Shown here one piece after another: positions 45,130-51,431 of a stretch of 51,431 nucleotides of DNA. How positions within the stretch are numbered: position 1 is the first letter of the stretch; the number at the start of each line of letters is the position of its first letter. Source of the DNA: Hyphomicrobiales bacterium (GTDB taxonomy: Bacteria > Pseudomonadota > Alphaproteobacteria > Rhizobiales > Methyloligellaceae); assembly GCA_021775525.1 (NCBI GenBank), contig JAJFHQ010000017.1, forward strand, positions 1 through 51,431, written 5' to 3'. The notes beneath the pieces are model-generated. The model worked only from the letters and a program-made list of their open reading frames with translations, made no database searches and was not told the DNA's origin. Made by a program: the position numbers and the translations under genes.

Positions 45130-46335
45130 ATGGGCCAATACACGTTTCGCTCCATCGAGCAGGCCGAGGTCGAGGGCAAGCGCGTTCTCGTACGCGTGGA
45201 TATGAATGTGCCCATGCGTGACGGCGTTATCACAGACACCAACCGAATTGATCGCGTTCTACCTTCTATTCGATCACTCGCCGCGCGTGGCGCGAGGGTT
45301 GTCATTCTGTCTCATTTCGGCAGGCCGAAGGGTAAGCCCGTGCCGGAAATGTCTCTCAGGCCGGTCGCGAAAAAGATGGACAAGTTGCTGGAAAGCGCGC
45401 CCGTTCACTTTATCGCAGACTGCATCGGACCGGAGGTTGAAGCGGCGGTGAATTCGCTCGAGAATGGTCAAATCCTGTTTCTCGAAAATCTGCGTTTTTA
45501 CCCGGGTGAGGAAGCCAGCGATCCTGAGTTTGTGAAAGCACTCGCCGCGCTGGGGGATATATACGTGAATGAGGCCTTCTCCTCGTCCCACCGGGCGCAC
45601 GCCTCAATCTACGCAATCACGCAAGCACTGCCGTCCTATGCCGGGTTTTTGGTCGCCGCTGAAATCAATGCGCTTTCAACCGCGCTCGAACACCCCCAGC
45701 GTCCTGTCGCCGCAGTGGTCGGCGGTGCGAAAGTCTCCAGCAAGATTTCCGTCCTCAACAATCTGGCGCAAAAGTTTGATTGCATCATCATTGGTGGCGG
45801 CATGGCCAATACTTTCCTTTATGCCCAGGGAATCGATGTGGGCAACTCGCTGTGCGAGACCGATCTGTCCGATACCGCGCACGAGATTTTGAGAACAGCC
45901 GAAGATGCGGGATGCGAAATCCTGCTACCTCTTGATGTTGTTGTGGCAAAGGAGTTCAAGGCGGGAGCACCAAGCGAAGTGTGTGCGCTTCATGCCGTGC
46001 CGGGAGACGGCATGATCCTCGATGTAGGTCCTGAAACGGTGAAGGCACTCAATGCAATGCTCACCACGTGCAGGACCTTGCTGTGGAACGGACCGATGGG
46101 AGCCTTTGAAATCGAACCCTTTGGTGAGGGCACCTTCGCCTTGGCGCGCGAGGCCGCCCGCCTCACGAAAGACGGATCGCTCGTCACGGTTGCAGGTGGC
46201 GGGGATACGGTCGCCGCCCTCAACGCCGCAGGTGTTGGCAAGGACTTTACCTATGTCTCAACGGCGGGCGGTGCTTTCCTCGAATGGCTGGAAGGCAAGG
46301 AGTTGCCGGGGGTCGCGGCGTTACACGTCAGCTGA
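45130..46335 (+). CDS. pgk: Phosphoglycerate kinase
   Basis: 401 residues from ATG 45130. The frame is open to 44782 only as overlap with tkt. Signatures: VLVRVDMNVPMRDGVITDTNRI, LSHFGRPKGK, FLENLRFYPGEE, VGGAKVSSKISVLNNLA, WNGPMGAFEI, and the C-terminal GGGDTVAALN. It interconverts 1,3-bisphosphoglycerate and 3-phosphoglycerate with ADP/ATP. Its place after tkt fits the common alphaproteobacterial tkt-gap-pgk arrangement, except that gap is absent. Confidence 0.97.
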   Translation: MGQYTFRSIEQAEVEGKRVLVRVDMNVPMRDGVITDTNRIDRVLPSIRSLAARGARVVILSHFGRPKGKPVPEMSLRPVAKKMDKLLESAPVHFIADCIGPEVEAAVNSLENGQILFLENLRFYPGEEASDPEFVKALAALGDIYVNEAFSSSHRAHASIYAITQALPSYAGFLVAAEINALSTALEHPQRPVAAVVGGAKVSSKISVLNNLAQKFDCIIIGGGMANTFLYAQGIDVGNSLCETDLSDTAHEILRTAEDAGCEILLPLDVVVAKEFKAGAPSEVCALHAVPGDGMILDVGPETVKALNAMLTTCRTLLWNGPMGAFEIEPFGEGTFALAREAARLTKDGSLVTVAGGGDTVAALNAAGVGKDFTYVSTAGGAFLEWLEGKELPGVAALHVS

Positions 46336-46442
46336 GGCGCTTGGTCCAGATATAGAATTCCTGAACAAATTGGACCTGTTGGCGCAGGTGGCTTTGCTCT
46401 TAGAATGTGGGATCAATAGCGCACATCGAAGAGTGCCTCTCC

Positions 46443-46751
46443 ATGCTACAGCTTCGGCCAAACTGCGAATATTGTGACAAGGATCTGCCGCCCCGGGCTG
46501 CAGATGCCTGCATTTGCAGCTATGAGTGCACCTTCTGCGTCGATTGCGTGGAAAATGTTCTGCATAATGTTTGCCCGAATTGCGGTGGCGGATTTGTTCC
46601 CCGGCCCATCCGGCCGGTCGCAGAGCGACGGGGGGGTGTCTGTCTCGGGAAACACCCTGCTTCTGACAAGCGTGTTCACCTGAAACATGATCGGGCGGAA
46701 GTTGCTGAGTTTGTGACGGGTGTGCGTGATATCGATCCTGGAGATCGCTGA
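46443..46751 (+). CDS. DUF1272 zinc-ribbon-like protein
   Basis: 102 residues from ATG 46443. MLQLRPNCEYCDKDLPP, then ICSYECTFCVDCVENVL and VCPNCGGGFVPRPIRP, is the DUF1272 pattern as I recall it. Cys pairs CEYC, ECTFCVDC and CPNC suggest two zinc sites. The C-terminal ~40 residues (HPASDKRVHLKHD...) are variable. DUF1272 has no known function. It is 107 bases after pgk and convergent with the reverse hydroxyacid dehydrogenase gene (5 bases apart). Confidence 0.85.
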   Translation: MLQLRPNCEYCDKDLPPRAADACICSYECTFCVDCVENVLHNVCPNCGGGFVPRPIRPVAERRGGVCLGKHPASDKRVHLKHDRAEVAEFVTGVRDIDPGDR

Positions 46752-46756
46752 GAATC

Positions 46757-47701
46757 CTAGACCGGTGTCAGCAGGGGTTTGCCGGCAAAATGCGCGGCCA
46801 GGTTATCCACCACGAGCTGGGACATGGCGCCACGCGTTTCGACCGTGGCGCTCGCGCAATGCGGTTGCAGGACAACATTGTCGAGGTTGAAGAAGGTTTC
46901 ATCGATTTTCGGCTCGTTTTCGAACACATCAAGGGCAGCCCCGGCGATTTTTTCTTGTTGCAGGAACTCCAGCAGGACGGGTTCATCGACGACCGAACCG
47001 CGTGAGATATTCACCAGATAACCGTCCGGTCCAAGGGCTTCGAGAACTTCCCTCGAGACGAGGTTGCGCGTTTCATCGCCACCCGGACAGGCCAGCATCA
47101 GTACGTCGCTTTCCCTGGCTAGCGCGATGGGATCATCATAATACGGAGATGAGACACCGTCCTGCTTGCGTCGGCCATGGTAGGAAACCGTCATCTCAAA
47201 AGCTTCGGCGCGAGCCGCGATTGCCTTGCCGATGCGGCCAAAACCGATAATGCCCATCTTCTTGCCCGTCACCGTCGTGGTTAGCGCCATCGGGCCCTCG
47301 TCTCTCCACCGGCACTCGCGCACATAGCGTTCACCGCGCGAAAGGCCGCGCAATGTGTCGAAGGTGAGCGCCATGGCGAGATCGGCAACGTCGCTGGTCA
47401 GCACGTCCGGGGTGTTGGTGACTGGTACGCCGCGTTCCCGGCAACTATCAACGTCGATGGCGTCATACCCCACGCTGCCCACTCCGACGATCTCCAGATT
47501 CGGCATTTTCTCCAGCATCTCCCCGGTAAAGCCTCTGAAACCCATCGTAACCACGGCACGGATTTTTGATCCCACGTCATCGAGCATGGCATCCCGGTCG
47601 TCAGCCTCGTCGTAACGGTGCAGCGTGTAGGTCTCTTCGAGAATTTTCATCTGCGCGGGTCGTGTAGGCACGACCACAAGGACATCGGGTTTCGTCGCCA
47701 T
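46757..47701 (-). CDS. D-isomer-specific 2-hydroxyacid dehydrogenase (glyoxylate/hydroxypyruvate reductase-like)
   Basis: 314 residues from ATG 47701 (ATG 47716 adds five residues). NAD(P) Rossmann motif GIIGFGRIGKAIAARA at ~residue 145-160. Catalytic Arg is in NISRGSVVDE, Glu in VFENEP and His in LQPHCASAT. AVVTMGFRGFTGEML and VGSVGYDAIDVD are typical of the glyoxylate/hydroxypyruvate reductase branch. Its position beside gph and rpe is compatible with phosphoglycolate/glyoxylate salvage (inference). The 213 bases between it and rpe form the shared divergent regulatory gap. Confidence 0.88.
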   Translation of the reverse strand: MATKPDVLVVVPTRPAQMKILEETYTLHRYDEADDRDAMLDDVGSKIRAVVTMGFRGFTGEMLEKMPNLEIVGVGSVGYDAIDVDSCRERGVPVTNTPDVLTSDVADLAMALTFDTLRGLSRGERYVRECRWRDEGPMALTTTVTGKKMGIIGFGRIGKAIAARAEAFEMTVSYHGRRKQDGVSSPYYDDPIALARESDVLMLACPGGDETRNLVSREVLEALGPDGYLVNISRGSVVDEPVLLEFLQQEKIAGAALDVFENEPKIDETFFNLDNVVLQPHCASATVETRGAMSQLVVDNLAAHFAGKPLLTPV

Positions 47702-47914
47702 ATTTAAAATTTCCATTGTTGGGTTGGATCAGAGTGGGGCGGTGATTGCGTTCGCCATGAAGAACAGCGCGGGCATGTAAGCATACAGATTCTGACGCGG
47801 CATAAAAATTATTTCCGTGGATTGTTTCCAAAACCTAATCATTTATCCTCAACGCTGCTTGTAACCGGCCCCGCAGCGCAGTAGGAGAGAGGCGATCCGT
47901 CAAGGAGGACATAC

Positions 47915-48583
47915 ATGTCAGGAAATATCCTGATAGCCCCATCAATTCTATCAGCCGATTTTGCCAGGCTCGGCGAGGAAGTGCGCGCCATCGACGAAGC
48001 CGGATGCGACTGGGTGCATGTGGATGTCATGGACGGGCATTTCGTGCCTAATCTCACTTTCGGCCCCTGCGTGGTGGAAGCTATTCGCCCACACACCAAA
48101 AAGGTGATTGATGTGCACCTGATGATCGACCCGGCAGCCCCCTATCTCGAAGCCTTTGCCAAGGCCGGCTCTGACATCATTACGGTGCATGCGGAAGCAG
48201 ACAAACACCTCGACCGTTCATTACAGGTGATCAGGGGACTGGGTAAAAAAAGCGGTGTGTCCCTCAACCCTGCAACCAGCGAGAGCGTTATCGAACATGT
48301 ACTCGACAAGCTTGACCTCATTCTGGTCATGACGGTCAATCCTGGTTTTGGCGGACAGAAATTCATTGAATCCCAGTGTGAAAAAATTGCACGCCTGAAA
48401 TCCATGATCGGGGACCGTCCCATCGATCTGGAAGTCGATGGCGGTGTGAACACCCAAACAGCCGCGCTCGTCGCCAAGGCGGGCGCCAATGTGCTTGTGG
48501 CCGGGTCAGCGGTATTTGGTGGCAAGGGCGACTACGGCGCCAATATTTCAGCCATACGCGACCAGGCAGTGGCGGCCCTTTAA
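47915..48583 (+). CDS. rpe: Ribulose-5-phosphate 3-epimerase
   Basis: 222 residues, standard size. [55 protein letters not shown] and the final phosphate loop LEVDGGVN are all present, with metal ligands His and Asp in HVDVMDGHF. It interconverts ribulose-5-P and xylulose-5-P for the pentose-phosphate pathway or Calvin cycle. Strong AAGGAGG site before ATG 47915. Followed by gph after 19 bases. Confidence 0.96.
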   Translation: MSGNILIAPSILSADFARLGEEVRAIDEAGCDWVHVDVMDGHFVPNLTFGPCVVEAIRPHTKKVIDVHLMIDPAAPYLEAFAKAGSDIITVHAEADKHLDRSLQVIRGLGKKSGVSLNPATSESVIEHVLDKLDLILVMTVNPGFGGQKFIESQCEKIARLKSMIGDRPIDLEVDGGVNTQTAALVAKAGANVLVAGSAVFGGKGDYGANISAIRDQAVAAL

Positions 48584-48602
48584 CTTATTCCATGTGCATC
48601 AG

Positions 48603-49289
48603 ATGACCTGGCCGAAGGCTATTCTCTTTGATCTGGACGGAACGCTTGCCGACAGTGCGCCGGATATTGCCGACGCGCTCAACCTTGTCCTGCGTGAGCA
48701 GGGGCTGAAAGAATTCTCGCTGAAAGCCGTGACAAGCATGGTCGGCGGCGGTGTGCCGCTCCTGATCGAGCGGGCGCTCAAGACGCTGGGGGAAAGCGCC
48801 GGGAATGACCGCATTGGTTCACTCGTAAATCGCTTTCTTGAAATTTACACGCCCAGAGCTGCGGAAAAAACAATGCTGTTTCCAGGTGCCAGGGAGGTGC
48901 TTGAGGCTTATCACGGTGAGGGCGTGCGGTTGGGTGTGTGCACCAACAAGCCCGAGGCGGTTTCAAACATGATTCTTGAGGCGCTTGATGTGGCGCATCT
49001 GTTCGGCGTTGTCATTGGCGGGGATACATTGCCGGTTAAAAAACCTGATCCAGCTCCGCTAATCGCTGCGTTCGGGGTGCTGGAATGCGATGTTGCTCAA
49101 TGCCTGATGGTCGGAGACAGCGGCGTTGATGCCCAAGCGGCAAGGGCTGCGGGTATCGCTGTCCTCCTCGTGACCTTCGGCTACACACAAACACCGGTGC
49201 ATGAACTGGACAGTGACGGACTTGTCGACTCTTTCTCCGCGCTCCCCGGCGCGATCAAGTCTTTGAGAAATGAGCGGTTGCGGTCTTGA
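48603..49289 (+). CDS. gph: Phosphoglycolate phosphatase
   Basis: 228 residues from ATG 48603; the frame to 48489 is overlap with rpe. HAD-superfamily motifs: ILFDLDGTLADSAPD (I), CTNKP (II), KKPDPAPL (III) and MVGDSGVDAQAARAAG (IV). MVGGGVPLLIERAL in the cap fits Gph/CbbZ. It dephosphorylates 2-phosphoglycolate, from oxygenase activity or DNA repair. It lies 19 bases after rpe, a pairing common in proteobacteria. Confidence 0.92.
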   Translation: MTWPKAILFDLDGTLADSAPDIADALNLVLREQGLKEFSLKAVTSMVGGGVPLLIERALKTLGESAGNDRIGSLVNRFLEIYTPRAAEKTMLFPGAREVLEAYHGEGVRLGVCTNKPEAVSNMILEALDVAHLFGVVIGGDTLPVKKPDPAPLIAAFGVLECDVAQCLMVGDSGVDAQAARAAGIAVLLVTFGYTQTPVHELDSDGLVDSFSALPGAIKSLRNERLRS

Positions 49290-49343
49290 TCTCGCCTTCT
49301 CTTTCCTGTTTTTAAGGACCAGACACGATCAGGCGGGGAAGAG

Positions 49344-49931
49344 ATGAGAACTGTCATCCGGACATTTTGCGTAAGCGTCGTTGCCAGTGCTCTGTTGCTG
49401 GGGTTGGCGTCTGAAACTTTTGCTGAACACGAAAATAAGAAGAAAGTGCGCAAGGTACGTGCCGCTTCCGCGTGCAGTGCCGGGTCAAGTTCTTCAGTTG
49501 CGCGTTTCAAGATCGAAAAAGGCGAGGCGCTTCCGGCATCAATTCCCAAGGCTTTGACGAAAAAACCCGGAAATGCGGAACGTGGATTGGAAGCTGCCGT
49601 CAATCCGGGCAAGGGCAATTGCCTAGCCTGCCACCACATCGCCAAGGTGCTGGCAAAAGCTGACGAAAGCGATCCGGAAAGCGTGAAGCTCTATGGAAAT
49701 CATGGCGAGGTTGGCCCACCGCTCAATGGCGTTGGCGCACGGTTCTCGAAAGCAGAATTGCGAATGATTGTGGTCGATCCGAAAAAAGCATTTCCAGACG
49801 CGGATACGGTCATGCCTGCCTATCACGCCCGGACAGCAAGCAAGGACGTGAAGCGGGCGTGCCGGGGGCGGGTAATGCTCTCGGCGCAGAGCGTGGAAGA
49901 CATTGTGACATTCCTGGAGGAGTTGAAATGA
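49344..49931 (+). CDS. soxX: Sulfur-oxidation c-type cytochrome SoxX
   Basis: 195 residues. Sec signal peptide of ~27 residues (SVVASALLLGLASETFA). Haem motif C93-L-A-C96-H97 and the distal Met157 in VMPAYH fit SoxX, as does GNHGEVGPPLNGVGARFSK. SoxX pairs with SoxA to attach thiosulfate to SoxY in the periplasm. An Arg/Ser-rich linker (KKKVRKVRAASACSAGSSSS) precedes the core. Its stop overlaps soxA (ATGA, 49928-49931). The name rests on partner and motifs together. Confidence 0.88.
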   Translation: MRTVIRTFCVSVVASALLLGLASETFAEHENKKKVRKVRAASACSAGSSSSVARFKIEKGEALPASIPKALTKKPGNAERGLEAAVNPGKGNCLACHHIAKVLAKADESDPESVKLYGNHGEVGPPLNGVGARFSKAELRMIVVDPKKAFPDADTVMPAYHARTASKDVKRACRGRVMLSAQSVEDIVTFLEELK

Positions 49932-50746
49932 GACGGCTTCTTTTGGGTCTGCTGCTGGGTCTGGCCCTTTATCCTGTCCAGTCACTCGCTGCGGGAGATG
50001 GAAAAACAACGGCTGTCAAACCGGAGTCGAAAGACCATCCCCTGAAAGAACTTTGGTCCGGCACGCATTATTCCTCGCCCGAGGTCCGCAAATTACAGGA
50101 CAGCGATAGCGATAACCCGGCGATGAAACTTTTTGGCAAAGGTGAAACGCTTTGGAAAAAGGCTGAGGGCAGGGCGAAGAAATCCTGTTCGTCCTGTCAT
50201 GGTGATACGGCAACATCCATGAAAGGGGCCGCAACCCGTTTCCCCGCTTTTTTCAAACTGTCCAAGAAGCCGGTCAACATCGAGACACGAATTAATTTGT
50301 GCCGGACAAAATTCATGCAGGCGCGGGCCTTGCCCGCTGACTCAGAACCCTTGATGGCACTTTCAATCTATGTGAAACGCCAATCAAAGGGCATGGCCAT
50401 AAGCGTGGCAGGCGATGGCCCGCTCCAGCCTTTCCTGGAAAAGGGCAAGGACTATTTTACCACCAGGCGGGGTCAGCTCGATATGTCCTGTGCCGCGTGC
50501 CACGATAAATATGCGGGCCAACGCTACCGGGCTGTAAAAATGAGCCAGGGCCATGCCAACGGTTTTCCAGCCTATTCACTAAGTGCTAAAAAAACCGGAT
50601 CGCTACTGCGACAGGTTAACCAGTGTCTTGCCCGGGTACGCGCATTACCGCTCAAGCAGGGCTCAGACCAGCTGACCAATCTGGAACTGTACCTGGCCTG
50701 GCGTGCCGGCGGGCTAGGGGTCGAGACGCCCGCAGTCCGGGAATAG
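49928..50746 (+). CDS. soxA: Sulfur-oxidation diheme cytochrome SoxA
   Basis: 272 residues. ATG 49928 overlaps the soxX stop; the frame to 49859 is overlap. Sec signal peptide (MRRLLLGLLLGLALYPVQSLAA). Two CxxCH haem sites, C87SSCH91 and C188AACH192, make it the diheme form. Conserved Cys125 (NLCRTKFMQARALP) and Cys233 (VNQCLARVRALP) fit the unusual axial Cys ligands, of which the second, in R-x-x-x-C-x-x-x-x-R, is the reactive one. Periplasmic, forming SoxAX. No soxYZ, soxB or soxCD are visible before the window end. Confidence 0.92.
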   Translation: MRRLLLGLLLGLALYPVQSLAAGDGKTTAVKPESKDHPLKELWSGTHYSSPEVRKLQDSDSDNPAMKLFGKGETLWKKAEGRAKKSCSSCHGDTATSMKGAATRFPAFFKLSKKPVNIETRINLCRTKFMQARALPADSEPLMALSIYVKRQSKGMAISVAGDGPLQPFLEKGKDYFTTRRGQLDMSCAACHDKYAGQRYRAVKMSQGHANGFPAYSLSAKKTGSLLRQVNQCLARVRALPLKQGSDQLTNLELYLAWRAGGLGVETPAVRE

Positions 50747-50856
50747 AACCGAAAGTCACACAGGCCACTGGCGCAAATGTGATTGCATCTTTTATTGATT
50801 GGCAAGCGTTACAGGATCACTCTGCGGGTCAATAAAACCAGAGAGTCAAAGAACCC

Positions 50857-51431
50857 ATGGAAATTACCTATATCGGTGCTCTGCTTGCCGGGCTGATCAG
50901 CTTCCTGTCCCCATGTGTGCTCCCTCTCGTGCCCCCCTATCTGTGTTTCCTGGGCGGCACAACGTTTGAGCAATTAAGTGGCGAGGATGAAGCGGCGCAG
51001 GGTGTCAATCTGCGCGTGGTATTTGCCTCTGTCGCCTTCGTCCTGGGGTTTACGACCGTGTTCGTAGCGCTCGGAGCAACAGCAACCTTTATCGGTCAAC
51101 TGGTAGCGGAGAATCTTAACCTTCTGGCCAAGGTCGGCGGCGTTGCCATCATTGTGGTTGGCCTGCATTTCCTGGGAATTATCAAAATTCCGATCCTCTA
51201 TCGCGAGGTCCGCAGCCAATCCACCGTGGCGCCGGCCGGGATGGTAGGGGCCTACCTGGTTGGAATTGCCTTTGCCTTCGGCTGGACACCGTGCATCGGC
51301 CCGGTGCTGGCGGCAATCCTGGCTGTGGCGGCGGCGGAAGAGAGCGTCGCGGAAGGCATTCGCCTGCTCTTTATTTATTCTCTCGGACTGGGAATCCCGT
51401 TCGTCATGGCGGCGTTTGCATTTCGTCCTTT
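50857..51431 (+). CDS. Cytochrome c biogenesis/thiol reductase CcdA (SoxV-like), partial
   Basis: 191 codons from ATG 50857, open to the window end. Several membrane helices and the two conserved Cys, in SFLSPCVLPLVPPYLCFLGG and FGWTPCIGPVLAAIL, identify the CcdA/DsbD membrane family that carries electrons from the cytoplasm to periplasmic thiols. Next to soxXA it may play the SoxV role of keeping SoxY or SoxAX reduced. A general cytochrome c maturation role is equally consistent. The 3' end and any partner thioredoxin (SoxW) lie outside. Confidence 0.85.
   Translation, partial: MEITYIGALLAGLISFLSPCVLPLVPPYLCFLGGTTFEQLSGEDEAAQGVNLRVVFASVAFVLGFTTVFVALGATATFIGQLVAENLNLLAKVGGVAIIVVGLHFLGIIKIPILYREVRSQSTVAPAGMVGAYLVGIAFAFGWTPCIGPVLAAILAVAAAEESVAEGIRLLFIYSLGLGIPFVMAAFAFRP

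Overview
The window looks like chromosomal DNA of an alphaproteobacterium. It is moderately GC-rich and densely coded, and the order mreB-mreC-mreD-mrdA-rodA downstream of a long-form leuA, the scattered biotin genes, the DUF1272 and DUF3095 proteins and a SoxXA pair all fit that group. SoxXA plus a block of Calvin/pentose-phosphate-type genes (class II FBPase, phosphoribulokinase, transketolase, PGK, Rpe, Gph) points to a metabolically flexible, possibly thiosulfate-oxidising organism. No RuBisCO gene is present here, so autotrophy is not shown. The species cannot be named from the sequence.

Layout. 1-4.1 kb: an exported protein of unknown function, a PhzF-like isomerase, a 46-codon membrane microprotein and leuA, closed by a strong terminator. 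4.4-10.1 kb: the rod-shape/elongasome operon mreBCD-mrdA-rodA, then tRNA-Lys(CTT). 10.4-23.8 kb: the least ordinary part. It holds three class I methyltransferases, a DUF3095 protein with a cyclase-like N-terminus, a membrane-bound class III nucleotide cyclase, a TauD-like dioxygenase, an exporter-like ABC protein whose ATPase motifs are all degenerate and which ends in a cyclic-nucleotide-binding-like domain, and a four-gene reverse operon of three glycosyltransferases and a histidine phosphatase. 24.0-31.0 kb: a GNAT protein, a complete oligopeptide-type ABC importer (fused ATPase, binding protein, two permeases) and a second GNAT protein.

31.2-40.9 kb: biotin synthesis in three transcription units: bioB with a D-amino-acid-transaminase-like gene (reverse), bioF-bioH-like-bioC (forward) and bioD-bioA (reverse). 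Between them sit two small exported proteins, a membrane protein, and an isolated fliK-like/flhB-C-terminus-like pair. 41.1-46.3 kb: glpX, prk, tkt, pgk (no gap gene). 46.4-49.3 kb: a DUF1272 zinc-binding protein, a reverse 2-hydroxyacid dehydrogenase, rpe and gph. 49.3 kb to the end: soxX, soxA and the start of a ccdA/soxV-like gene that runs off the window.

The best candidate for an undescribed system is 10.4-23.8 kb. A nucleotide cyclase, a cyclase-like DUF3095 protein and a CNBD-tailed pseudo-ABC membrane protein lie together beside glycosyltransferases and small-molecule-modifying enzymes. This suggests, by inference only, a second-messenger-linked system for making or handling a surface glycoconjugate. 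All database-level claims rest on recalled family knowledge, and no searches were run.
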